DNA of 64,000 bases. Origin: Pterois miles (Eukaryota; Chordata; Actinopteri; Perciformes; Scorpaenidae). The stretch lies in the NCBI GenBank assembly GCA_947000775.1, contig CAMQGK010000552.1, forward strand, positions 3,332,501 through 3,396,500, given 5' to 3'. Positions 38,719 to 54,119 of the stretch are shown here, piece by piece. Positions within the stretch are counted from its first letter, which is position 1; each line of letters starts with the position of its first letter. The position numbers and the translations under genes were made by a program. The notes under the pieces were generated by a model. It worked only from the letters and a program-made list of their open reading frames with translations, searched no databases and was not told where the DNA came from.

Positions 38719-41700
38719 CAGATGCACTGCAGAGGACTCATTTGTCAGTTGTCTGTCTCAAAACATTCAGTATTCACAATCTAGTCCAGCATGTGTTTAC
38801 TAATTTGTAAAAATTTTCTGATTCTCTTTTATCAAAATACTAAAATCAAATGTGTGACCTGGTCGTCTCTGCATAGACACCCTACTCTTTCTGCCCCGTG
38901 TGCACGGACATGAGCTCCCCTGAATACATGGTTTGTGAACATTTCTCTAAAATCTACTTTTTGTTTTGCCATACATTTATATTTTTCTGTATCTTCATCA
39001 TCATGGATCATGTGTAAAATTAGGCTGTTATTGATGTATGATTCACATATGAGACTGTCATGGATGCTATTGGTGCCATCACCATCAAAGCGTGGAGAGC
39101 AGTATCAAAACCTTCCCTCTATTTAATTGAAACATCAGAAAAAAAAACCAAACTTTCTTAGTCACTGAATTGCCATTTTCATTTCTGTTTTGTAGCAAGT
39201 CAGATATTCCCTAAAATGTCCCCATAAAAGGGTCAGATTAACCTCAGGGGGTTTAGCTGCTGGGCCCCAATTAACCCTTGTTATATGTGCTGAAATATTA
39301 CCTGGCCCCAGATTTGCTGTGGTAATGTGAATAAATATGCCCATTTTAATATGGGAATATGCTAAATGTCAATGTGAACATTTAACAGGCTTGGTATTAT
39401 ATTTCAGTGCTGCATATTCATTCAAACAAATCAATTAAATTAACACAAACCACTAAGCTGCCATACTGATTGAGAATATAATGTCACATATCTGGTGCAA
39501 TAAATTCAGGTACTTTAGAGTTTTACTCCTGGCTACACTTGAATTCACAGTAGCACTGTGTCCCAGCTGGAGGTTGGATGATATACATTTGTGATATACA
39601 GTACAGTATATTATATTATTAGATACATAAAAAGATTAAATTAGAAATATCTGGTGGCTCAGGAAGCCATTTTGTGACCATTTTTGTTCTTTTTTTCAAC
39701 AAATAGGTGAATTATTCCAGTCCAGTTTTCCCTACAATGTATTAATGTGCTTTAAAATATTAATAACTGATTTCCATGTCATTATATCTGGTGTAGCTCT
39801 ATGATGTGACTCTGGGGTTTGAGCAGTGTTCATGGCAGTCTGTTAACAATGTACCATGAAGGCTCTGAAAACCTCGACTGTAAATGACCTAAAACTCACT
39901 GCACATGAGAGAAGTTTGCCTTCAGGGTTTTCTGCCTGAAATGTAGGTAAGGTTTAGGAAAAGATAATCGTTTGGGTTGAAATAAACCCTTTCTGCCAGT
40001 AAGCCCTGAGGGCAAACTTCTCCTGTACGCAAAAACAAATGTTCAAATCTCACATTGTCCATGGTGGAAGTTAGTGGCGTCAAGCTCATCAGTCTCAGTG
40101 GCTCTTTACTCCCGGTCGGGATGCAACAAATCCTCAGTTTCTGTGCCATTTTCCAGTAACTCGTGTGAAAAGTTGCTAAAAAAACTTTTGTCGACTGTGT
40201 TCGCTGGTGTTCGTTTAAGAAATGCTGTTTTAGAATTGATGCGCCCGGACATGGCAACCATGGCAACCAGGGCAACCTTCACATTCATTTTAAATTCTGC
40301 AGTTTCATCCAATCAGCTGCTAAAGATCTGAGATCAGGTCCATACCTAACTACTGTATGAATTTCAGAGGGGCCAACATGGAGCCGAGTTATGGCTCTTT
40401 TATTTTGTTTTATTACAGATTAAAATGCTCGTTTGAATGTGATTAAGTCTGTTATAGGTTCAGTTGATGTGTTTACCAGTAGTAAGTACCTGTTGTCCTT
40501 CCTTTGAGTTGAGTAAATACCTGTAGTCGTCATACAGCAGCAGGACCGTTATGACCATATGTGAAGATTTTGCAGTCCGCTTCAGAAACAAAATCACTGG
40601 CTTTTACCATATGAACCCAGCAGAGCCCTCAGGTCTTCTGGAAGTGGTCTTTTAACTGAACCCAAAGTTAGGACTAAAACATACGGTGAGCCATCTTTTT
40701 ATGACTACGCCCCCCGTTTCTGGAATAAGCTGCCTGAAGATCTGAGGGCGACATGTAATATTAATAGTTTTATAAGCTTAAGACCCATCTTTTTAGTCTG
40801 TCCTTTAACTATTTTTTTTTTAGTTAGACCCACTTTATATATTTCAAATTATTCATTTTATTTATTTTATTTCCTATATTTTAAATTCGTTCAGTTTTAT
40901 TCATTTTTTAATTGTTTTAATATTTCAAAGTTAATCAATTTTAGATATTTTGTGATATTCGCTTTTATTTTATTCTGCTTTACATATTTTTAAATGTGTT
41001 CAGTTTTATTTGCGTAATTCTTTTAATACTTTTCCTCATGTGTTTCCTCAATTCATTTTAATTCAAGATGGCGTTTCCTCAGTTTTTCTCCAGTATTTAG
41101 ATTTGTGATGATGTAACGTGATTGTCGATTGTATGACTTGTGTGAGTGCTGATTGTAAAGCACTTTGTGCTACATTTCCTTTCTATGAAAAGTGCTAAAC
41201 AAATAAAGTTGTTACTATTGTTATTATTATGTGCGTCTCCACGTTGAAAGCGGCGCTGTGCGCATTTTACGCATGTGGCACAGCATCTGAAACTTCATTA
41301 ATGAGGCCTTTTTAAATCTCCTGTGAGATCTTTACATATCACTGGCTGTTTCACCCAGACCCCAGGTTGATTTAGTAAAAATATTTGTGAATGAAGTTTT
41401 ACTCGAATAAAAAATGCTAATTTGCCTTTTAAGAGCATTGGCTCGGAACGTCACTAAGATGTCAAATTGCTCTGAAAGGGAGCTGCAGTGTGCGGACAAA
41501 ATCAGTGACATATATTTTCAGAAAAAAAGAAAAAAGGAAGATTAACGTGGTAAATAGTCTTACTGTTTAATTTGAGAAATACGAATTTTTTAAAATTTAT
41601 ATCCTTATTATGAAATCAAATGATGATATCATTGATGATATGATATCATTGTAAAGTTTTAAAGGTGTACATAATTCTTAAAGTATATACTGTATACTTA

Positions 41701-42945
41701 CCTTGCTGTAATTTACTAAAATAGCTTCTCATTGCTATAACGTACTGGTACCAGATATATTTGTAATAGTTGAGGAAAAATAATTCATGTTTAAGACCTA
41801 GCAATGACTGTTTAATCACCAATTACCATTTAATATGTAACTCTCACTTTTACAGAGAAAACATAACACTGATATAAATTATATTGTCATCTATTACCTC
41901 TTTTTATAACATCAGAAAAACTAATAGGTTTAGCTCTGTTTAGCTGTGCTCGGCTGAATTTGCCTCCCCAGTGGGTTTTTCCTTCTTCCTGCTTCAGGGA
42001 AACTGGGGGACAAACTGAGGCACATAATTTATGTCAGTCTGATCGGTCAAATATTTGACTACTGATCTCATTATTAGTTCATTATAATTTCAGGCACAAC
42101 ACATGGATACATATTGTGGTTGCACCACATGTTGCTATCAGACGCATTATTCACGTTAATAAAAACTATAAAAACTATGAGCCTGTAGTTTCAACTGAAG
42201 AAAATAAAGGGAGTCCAATCAATAAGTTACATAGGCTAATAAGCACCCGACCTGGTGTGGTTCCACAACTAAACAACAAAAGTTAACAAAACTTTTTGTT
42301 CACTTTGTACTGAATTAAAGCTCAAAGCTTGATATCAGGAAGACTATTTCCCTTTTGGTGAAGTCCGAGGACTGGCTTGGTTTGTTGTTACACATGAACA
42401 TTAAATTCTGATAAGTTTAAACATATCCATCACAGCAGCTTCTTGATCACATTTAGCATTCCTCATTGAAACTAATGTGAAAAAATAACTGCTGGCAAAC
42501 TGCAATCAAAATGATTGTGGGTGAAAAAATCGCATTCAAAAAGATGTCAAAGAAGATGCCAGTTTTATTTGTATAGCCTTTACAATATATACAGGATACT
42601 CTGTCCTTTATACACAAACCCTGTTTTAGATGAGTGAAAAACTCCCTCTGAATAAAAAGAGATGGAGGTTAATGTTGGAGGCCATAGGTGGAGATCAGGT
42701 GGGACCTGTTTACTCCGATATGAGGGTGCAGATGGAGGCAGGGGAGGGAGGAGGCTTCAGGTTGCTGGCAGAGGCTGCAGGTGGAGGTCTACAGAAGTTG
42801 CAGATGGTACCGTTGTTTTTTTAGGTGGTAGAGGTGGAGGAGATGATGGAATGTGGCCAGAAGAGGTGAAGCATGTGTCAAATTATTGACAGATTTCTTA
42901 AAATCACAATATTATTTATATTTATTTATATGTCTTTGTGAACTT

Positions 42946-43892
42946 TTAGCAATTTTTTGCTCTTTTTGCTGGTGGTGTCGTCGGCTCTGGCTCTTCTGAA
43001 ATGTCCACATCATACGTAGGAGGATACGCTAGATCCCCGTATGATTTTTCCACATGAACCAGCCCGTCTTCACTGACAGAGGATATAAAAGAGGGACGGT
43101 TCAACCTCTCCCACAGTTTGTGCTTGATTAAGCGTCCAAGGCTCAAACTGTACGGTTTAAGTCGGCCACTCTTGTACCTGTGAAAGGCGGAAGAAACAGA
43201 CATGTAATCATAATGCTGATTAAAACCAGTGACAGATTTTTAGGTTGCAGTTATTGAAGAATATAATAATCTATAAAGAGTAGGGGCTGCAGGTGGTGTA
43301 GTGGTTAGGCTGTGCCTCAAGAAGAGGGTGCAGGTTGATTCAGTTGGGTTTTGGGGAGTTATTTCTCCGGGGGGGGTTTTTGGGTTCCCCCAAAAAATTA
43401 TAATAATTATAGGGAGGGATTTTATATTTTTTGGAGGGACCCTCCAGGACCCCCCCCCCAAGGAGAGAGGGGGGGGGATAAAGAGTCAACATACTTCAAC
43501 ATATCATCGACCACTTCATGGTAGATCTGCTGATATTCTTCCACCGAGTGGTTGTGGATCCTCAGAGGGGAGTCGCGGCGCAGTGGAGTGGAGGAGGACC
43601 AGGGGCTGGGGGCCACTTTGGAGACCACTGGTAGCTGTGCGTCCGGGATGGAGGCACCAGATCTTGGAACCAAACCCAACACCCCAGGCATGTCAGCAGC
43701 TGAGGTGGAGGGTTGAGGAGTTGGGAGATGATTCACTACCTCGGGACACTCCTCAGCGGGACGAGCCACGGAGGTCCTCTTCCTCTTCTTGAGAGGGTTG
43801 GCAGAGGGAGCAGAGCTCTGGTGCTCCTGAGGAAAGTCAGCAACACATGAGAGGATGTCAGTCTCCAGGTAACTCACAAGAGAAACATACAT
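42946..43892 (-). CDS. array gene, copy 8, enlarged intron
   Basis: Exons 43495-43892 and 42946-43177. The intron is 317 bp instead of 113 because of an insert at about 43280-43480. Donor and acceptor are intact, so the spliced 209-residue product is preserved. It differs by VEKSYGDLAYPP (Ala to Lys) and PAKRAKNC at the C-terminus. It has Ala in VARPAEECPE, unlike copies 5-7. It belongs to the last unit, whose right part is truncated. Confidence 0.62.
43275..43485 (+). mobile_element. SINE-like insertion in the intron of array gene copy 8
   Basis: About 204 bp absent from the other copies. ATAAAGAGT occurs at both edges as a likely target-site duplication. The head GGGGCTGCAGGTGGTGTAGT with GGTTAGGCTGTGCC and GCAGGTTGATTC matches the tRNA-derived head of the SINE in copy 1, with errors. 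The rest is unusual: runs of G and C (GGGGGGGG, CCCCCCCCC) and no clear SINE body. It may be a decayed element or poorly resolved sequence. Confidence 0.5.
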
Positions 43893-46287
43893 CAGATGCA
43901 CTGCAGAGGACTCATTTGTCAGTTGTCTGTCTCAAAACATTCAGTATTCACAATCTAGTCCAGCATGTGTTTACTAATTTGTAAAATTTTCTGATTCTCT
44001 TTTATCAAAATACTAAAATCAAATGTGTGACCTGGTCGTCTCTGCATAGACACCCTACTCTCTCTGCCCCGTGTGCACGGACATGAGCTCCCCTGAATAC
44101 ATGGTTTGTGAACATTTCTCTAAAATCTACTTTTTGTTTTGCCATACATTTATATTTTTCTGTATCTTCATCATCATGGATCATGTGTAAAATTAGGCTG
44201 TTATTGATGTATGATTCACATATGAGACTGTCATGGATGTTATTGGTGCCATCACCATCAAAGCGTGGAGAGCAGTATCAAAACCTTCCCTCTATTTAAT
44301 TGAAACATCAGAAAAAAAACCAAACTTTCTTAGTCACTGAATTGCCATTTTCATTTCTGTTTTGTAGCAAGTCAGATATTCCCTAAAATGTCCCCATAAA
44401 AGGGTCAGATTAACCTCAGGGGGTTTAGCTGCTGGGCCCCAATTAACCCTTGTTATATGTGCTGAAATATTACCTGGCCCCAGATTTGCTGTGGTAATGT
44501 GAATAAATATGCCTATTTTAATATGGGAATATGCTAAATGTCAATGTGAACATTTAACAGGCTTGGTATTATATTTCAGTGCTGCATATTCATTCAAACA
44601 AATCAATTAAATTAACACAAACCACTAAGCTGCCATACTGATTGAGAATATAATGTCACATATCTGGTGCAATAAATTCAGGTACTTTAGAGTTTTACTC
44701 CTGGCTACACTTAAATTCACAGTAGCACTGTGTCCCAGCTGGAGGTTGGATGATATACATTTGTGATATACAGTACAGTATATTATATTATTAGATACAT
44801 AAAAAGATTAAATTATAAATATCTGGTGGCTCAGGAAGCCATTTTGTGACCATTTTTGTTCTTTTTTTCAACAAATAGGTGAATTAATCCAGTCCAGTTT
44901 TCCCTACAATGTATTAATGTGCTTTAAAATATTAATAACTGATTTCCATGTCATTATATCTGGTGTAGCTCTATGATGTGACTCTGGGGTTTGGGCAGTG
45001 TTCATGGCAGTCTCTTAACAATGTACCATGAAGGCTCTGAAAACCTCGACTGTAAATGACCTAAAACTCACTGCACATGAGAGAAGTTTGCCTTCAGGGT
45101 TTTCTGCCTGAAATGTAGGTAAGGTTTAGGAAAAGATAATAGTTTGGGTTGAAATAAACCCTTTCTGCCAGTAAGCCCTGAGGGCAAACTTCTCCTGTAC
45201 GCAAAAACAAATGTTCAAATCTCACATTGTCCATGGTGGAAGTTAGTGGCGTCAAGCTCATCAGTCTCAGTGGCTCTTTACTCCCGGTCGGGATGCAACA
45301 AATCCTCAGTTTCTGTGCCATTTTCCAGTAACTCGTGTGAAAAGTTGCTGAAAAAACTTCTGTCGACTGTGTTCGCTGGTGTTCGTTTAAGAAATGCTGT
45401 TTTAGAATTGATGCGCCCGGACATGGCAACCATGGCAACCAGGGCAACCTTCACATTCATTTTAAATTCTGCAGTTTCATCCAATCAGCTGCTAAAGATC
45501 TGAGATCAGGTCCATACCTAACTACTGTATGAATTTCAGAGGGGCCAACATGGAGCCGAGTTATGGCTCTTTTATTTACGTTTATTACAGATTAAAATGC
45601 TCGTTTGAATGTGATTAAGTCTGTTATAGGTTCAGTTGATGTGTTTACCAGTAGTAAGTACCTGTTGTCCTTCCTTTGAGTTTAGTAAATACCTGTAGTC
45701 GTCATACAGCAGCAGGACCGTTATGACCATATGTGAAGATTTTGCAGTCCGCTTCAGAAACAAAATCACTGGCTTTTACCATATGAACCCAGCAGAGCCC
45801 TCAGGTCTTCTGGAAGTGGTCTTTTAACTGAACCCAAAGTTAGGACTAAAACAGACGGAGAGCCATCTTTTTATTACTACGCCCCCGTTTCTGGAATAAG
45901 CTGCCTGAAGATCTGAGGGCGACATGTAATATTAATAGTTTTAAAAGTAAGCCTAAGACCCATCTTTTTAGTCTGTCCTTTAACTATTTTTTTTAGTTAG
46001 ATCCACTTTATATATTTCATTTTATTCAATTTTATTTATTTTATTTCTTATATTTTAAATTCGTTCAGTTTTATTCATTTTTTAATTGTTTTAATATTTC
46101 AAACTTAACCAATTTTAGGTATTCTATGATATTCCCTTTAATTTTATTCTGCTTTACATATTTTTAAATGTGTTCAGTTTTATTTGTTTAATAGTTTTAA
46201 TACTTTTCATCCTGTGTTGCCTCAAATCATTTTATTTCTTTTTTAATTCAAGATGGCATTTCCACAGTTTTTCTCCAGTATTTAATT

Positions 46288-46990
46288 TTATTTGGTGCCA
46301 TCACTATCAAAGCTTGGGGAGCAGTATCAAAACCTTCGCTCACTTTAATTGAAACATCAGAAAAAAAAAAACTTTCTTCGTCACTGAATTTTTCATTTCT
46401 GTTTTGTAGCATGTCAAATATTCCCTAAAATGTCCCCATAAAAGGGTCAGATTAACCTCAGGGGGTTTAGCTGCTGGGCCCCAATTAACCCTTGTTCCTC
46501 ACACACTGTGCAGTAATATGTGCTGAAATATTACTTGGCCCCAGATTTGCTGTGGTAATCTGAATAAATATGCCTATTTTAATATGGGAATATGCTAAAT
46601 GTCAATGACGCACATTTAACAGGCTTGGTATTATATTTCAGTGCTACATTTTCATTCAAACAAATCAATTAAATTAACACAAACCACTAAGCTGCCATAC
46701 TGATTGAGAATATAATGTCACATATCTGGTGCAATAAATTCAGGTACTTTAGAGTTTTACTCATGGCTACACTTAAATTCACAGTAGCACTGTGTCCTAG
46801 CTGGAGGTTGGATAATATACATTTGTGATATACAGTACAGTATATTATATTATTAGATACATAAAAAGATTAAATTATAAATATCTGGTGGCTCAGGAAG
46901 CCATTTTGTGACCATTTTTGTTCTTTTCTTTTTGAACAAGTAGATGAATTAATCCAGTACAGTTTTCCCTACAATGTATTAATGTGCTTC
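46288..46990. repeat. truncated ninth array piece (right edge)
   Basis: The eighth unit breaks in its LINE 3' UTR and switches directly to TTTGGTGCCATCACTATCAAAG. This corresponds to the non-coding stretch at 8955-10025 of unit 1, and the match ends near 46990. It has CCTCACACACTGTGCAGTAATA and CAATGACGCACATTT, which occur in copy 1 but not in copies 2-8. It has no gene exon. Confidence 0.85.
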
Positions 46991-47887
<897 letters not shown>

Positions 47888-47898
47888 TGAACTTTGCT

Positions 47899-47936
47899 GC
47901 ACACTCCAGGCCTGTAGGTGGCAGCAATGCACCTCA
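47899..47936 (+). repeat. dispersed motif upstream of polr2h
   Basis: CACACTCCAGGCCTGTAGGTGGCAGCAATGCACC, similar to 5275-5312 at the armc9 5' end. Confidence 0.45.
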
Positions 47937-48119
47937 ACAGTTTTTTTCTGTAAAGGAGTGGGGGTATAGAAATTAAAATCTAGCTATAATGTTGACTTTT
48001 TTCATAAAATAATGCATTTATTAGCCATGGACAATAATATTTCACCCCTCTCTTTTCAAAATCAACATTGTAAGGACACAGGTGTTATGTCGAAGTCTGT
48101 TCCCCCGTCAAATAGTGGT

Positions 48120-48330
48120 CTGTATTTTCACCCGGAAGCAGTTTCCGTGTCGGAGAGGTTGAGCACATTGTTTCTCCGCGGTACAGTCACACAGTTACGT
48201 TAATGAATGAAGTTTTACTCGAATAAGAAATCTAATTCACAGTTTAACCCGCGTTAACCACAGAGGGAAGCCGAGTGACTGCGAGGTTATTCTGCGTACA
48301 GTATAATACAAGGATTTCATCTTATTTGAG
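48120..48330 (+). promoter_or_regulatory. polr2h: polr2h promoter region and probable 5' non-coding exon
   Basis: The sequence becomes more GC- and CpG-rich (CACCCGGAAG, an ETS-type site, near 48130; CTCCGCGG). A strong donor (TTTGAG|GTAAGC) ends a likely non-coding first exon at 48330. The exact transcription start cannot be fixed from sequence. Confidence 0.5.
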
Positions 48331-49151
48331 GTAAGCTCGGGGAAGTGTGTACACAACATGCTAAAGCTAGCAGCTAGCCTGAAGAGGAGACACTTGAAGT
48401 TGTGGTTCGCTGACGTGAGGACGAGACCGTGTTACTCTGGCTAACGCTAACTCCTAACTACGTTAATGTCGACCGAGATTAATGATTAATCAACAGATTG
48501 TTGGGTTTAAATGTTCAGCTAAAATGATGGTTCATGTTCCACATTCCACTGAATAGGATTCAGCCTCATTAGTGTGAGTCGAAGCTCGTGTTGTGAAGTA
48601 GCTTCATCTCGTTTTATTCAACTACAAGTTGAGCTGCATTTTGCACTGTCCTGGTGATGTTTGATTAGATGGAGAATAAAGGTCGTGACAAACGTGTCGA
48701 GTGTCGGGAAGGTATCTCTCATTGTCTAGTCTGGAGATAAACTGAACACTCACTATAAAGCCCACGATGAATTTCAGCCTCTTTTAATTTGATATGATTG
48801 CTAAAAATGTGTATTTACTCGAGTGCTGCTTATACTAGTCTATACTGTGTAACATAAGCCTGTGAACTATAGTATTATGATAGATATCTATGTTGTAAGT
48901 AATACAAGCAATACATAATTTTACCTGGCATCACAATGGCTTCAAAAAGTTTATGCGTCATGAAACCTGCAGACACCTTGTTTGTAAAATCATACTTTCC
49001 CTACTACTAGATACACTTTTAGCACTTGTCATTAAAGTTAAAAGCTTCCTACACATCAGTCGCTTACATTTAATCTTTTTCCTTAACAAAAAATGTATGA
49101 TATCCTTTGTCCTATCCTTTTTCCTTTCTGGGTTCATAGACCAGGAAAGAG

Positions 49152-51464
<2,313 letters not shown>

Positions 51465-51704
51465 AACTCTGTTCGCATACTTACCCTGGTTCTTCCACTG
51501 CCTCGGTCAACCTTATGCAGTCATAATGAACTGCATATGTCTGACCATCATCCAACAGACAGACAGAGCACATGGAGGCTGAAAAAAAATGTTTTTTTAC
51601 TTTTGTAGTTACACAATGTTTCCTCCAAGGAGATGGACTACAGATGGACTACAGAATATAGATACTTAAGAACTGCTGCGACGTCCATCTGCTGGCAAAC
51701 TGTA

Positions 51705-51710
51705 AATAAA
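51705..51710 (+). terminator. polr2h: polr2h poly(A) signal
   Basis: AATAAA about 240 bases after the polr2h stop. It is the first canonical hexamer downstream and is followed by a T-rich stretch. Confidence 0.75.
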
Positions 51711-51729
51711 GATTTCTTTTATACAAAAC

Positions 51730-53680
51730 AATCCTTAGATGGTCAGTCACCTTTTAAATCATTTTTCTTATCTTTTATTCTTCTCAACCAACCGTATACC
51801 TCAGCAACTGCTCAGGGGCGCCTGCAGACATGTTGAATTAGGTTTTATTTTGTAACTCTTTCTCAATATTTGGACTGCAGGCTCACTGTGTGTATAGTGA
51901 AAAGAAACTGGTTCAGTTAGCTCACAGGGCATAGGTCTTAAACAGTGCTTTGTCTTTGGAAAAAGATACCATGAGTAGACGTTATACCACGTCAAATTAA
52001 TATTGATTCTAAACATAGATTAATGCGATCATTCCAACAACCTGTGAATATACTGTAGTACTGATGTGTGTGGTAGATATCTAATCCAGAAGGACTCATA
52101 TTGACTGCACACATCAACAGTCAGCAACAACTCAGTCCCAGCTAAGTGACTTAAGGGAGTGCTGTATTTGAAGTTCACAGTGAGGACGGTCTGTCCAGAG
52201 TAACTCGAATCAACTCACATCATAAGTTAAAAAAAGGTTTGCAATTAAAATCTACTTTGAAATCGGGACGATTATCATTATGTGTGTTAGTAGTAGCTGC
52301 ATTCGGCCTTCAGTGCTGCTGCTTTCTCACGCTTTTCATACGCCAACAATCCCCAGATTAAATCATAAAAATTAAATAAGTAAAACACTGAAAGCTGAGA
52401 TGTTGACCAGATCATCTGGCAAATATTTCAGGAAGTTAAAATACTTTTCCACCAGCACACAGATAGAATGGTCCTGTATTCGCTTAGGCTAACTAAAACG
52501 TGGACACGCAGGAGACAGAAGATTGAATTAAGGGTGAAGAGGCAGCTTTTGTGTGCAACACAGGCCTCTCAATGTCAGCGGTAATGGGTGTCACAGGATG
52601 GGGAGGAACACTGCAAATGACTCACATTGACTCCTGATATGTGCATGGAAAGCCTTATGTGAATGTAGTGATGCTGTAGCATAAGTGTGCTGAGAACAGT
52701 AATGCTGTATGTTTAAGAAAGTAGCACGCTGAGTTGTTATACAAATATCTCATTGTAAATACTGGATTTCAATGTTCTACTCTGTGTATAGATACTGTAG
52801 CAGATTTTGTGCTGTTGATCAGTGACTTAAACAAATAACGTAACACATTTTCTGCCTGAACACGTACAAATATTCAGTGTTTTTCACCAGAATGCTCTTG
52901 TCAGGGTGGCAGCGTTTTCAGCATCCAGGACCAAGACTGATGAGTGTTTGTGCCTCTGACACACCTTAAACAACAGCAGATACTGTGGGTTATTTGCTCA
53001 CATGACAACCCTGAAGGTAAATCAAGTTCAGATTTAAACTTTACTACAGAAGTGACAAAGTCCAACTGAAACCCACAGAGGACACAGTATAACAGAGTCT
53101 GCACATCAGTTGTCCTGGTTGTGCCGTGCTTTGTTCTCCGTTGTCATATTATGCTACTGGGACATTTCCTACATTGTACAATGTACTTTATGGTAGGAGT
53201 CAACATAAATTTACATTTGATTTCATATGATCCTCATACTGATATTCCTATTTCCTACATTGTGGATGTCAGATAGCCTAAGCTTCATATTTTGAGGTTT
53301 TTCAGTGTAACATATTGTTCAATTTATAATATAATTATACTAATTACTTCAACTTAGTGTATACAATATTGCAGGAAATTTATATTTGCTCACATATGTT
53401 GTTCAAGCTGATAGCATCCCTACAATATTTACATATCCTATAGTGACATTTGAAATTGGTAATAAATGAGAAATAAAGTAATAACAGGAATAAAAACAAG
53501 GAAAAGGTTATAGGAAAAACACAAAACACAACAAGGAAGAAAAGTTACGACATTTGAATGATTTCTAATCGTTTTATTGTGAAATTCAAATGAAATTTAC
53601 TCAACATGATTCATCGCAGCGCCTTTTTTGGCAATTTAAAATCTTTAAATAGTAATGCATCAAATGTATGTGATACTTGT
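51730..53680. other. intergenic region, nothing recognised
   Basis: Between polr2h and the mfsd8-like gene. Short frames occur on both strands, but no splice-linked coding pattern or recognisable repeat was found. Confidence 0.5.
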
Positions 53681-53685
53681 GCATT

Positions 53686-53738
53686 AAATCCACAGATTAA
53701 TTTTATACATCCACAGATTAATTTTATACATCCACAGT
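53686..53738. repeat. 21-bp direct repeat, about 2.4 copies
   Basis: CATCCACAGATTAATTTTATA repeated head to tail, just left of the GC-rich mfsd8l promoter. Confidence 0.85.
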
Positions 53739-54119
53739 GGGGGGCGGGAGGGTTGGGATTAGTCCGCCGGAAGTGATGTAGGTGGATTAAACTGCGCAGC
53801 GGCGTCCAGACCTGGGACGCTCCCCGGGGCGGCTGCTTGTGCAATGTTTGCACGTCTGGACTGGTGTTTCAGGCTGCACCTGCGCAGGGAGTGTACCAGC
53901 CTTCAGATTAGCGCAAAAGGCGAGAGTCACTGCAGAGATATGAGGAACAACACGGTCTCCTTCAGTTAAAACCGGCCCCGGACAGGCTCGGTATCATGTC
54001 CCTGCGCTCGGCTCTAATTGAAAGCGCCGCTCTCGGGATTATGTGTCCGCTGTGGTGTTTAGCAGAGACACTGCAGTGAACATGTGTCTGCAGGTATAGT
54101 CACATAGCAGCTAAACACA
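53739..54119 (+). promoter_or_regulatory. CpG-rich promoter region of the mfsd8-like gene
   Basis: The composition shifts sharply to GC/CpG-rich (GTCCGCCGGAAGTGATG, an ETS-type site, near 53762; CCCCGGGGCGGC; CTGCGCAGGG), directly upstream of the start codon. No TATA box. This is typical of a housekeeping-type promoter. Confidence 0.6.

Larger units (their letters stand above)
7800..46288. repeat. tandem array of eight ~4.95-kb units
   Basis: The same segment repeats head to tail eight times. Taking the stop of the minus-strand gene as reference, units start at 7857, 13200, 18159, 23116, 28067, 33021, 37976 and 42946. Spacings are 5343 (includes a SINE), 4959, 4957, 4951, 4954, 4955 and 4970. 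The eighth unit is cut at about 46288 inside its LINE. Copies 2-8 are nearly identical by eye, differing by scattered substitutions and homopolymer lengths. Copy 1 is more diverged. From left to right each unit holds: the two-exon minus-strand gene, AT-rich sequence, a candidate first exon, a truncated LINE, more AT-rich sequence, and a G-rich block. Confidence 0.97.

Noticed and set aside
7800..46288. Reading the repeated structure as a pure assembly artefact
   Set aside because: Units differ by unique insertions with target-site duplications, point variants and indels, and flanks differ at both ends. A simple duplication error would give identical copies. The exact copy number could still be wrong.
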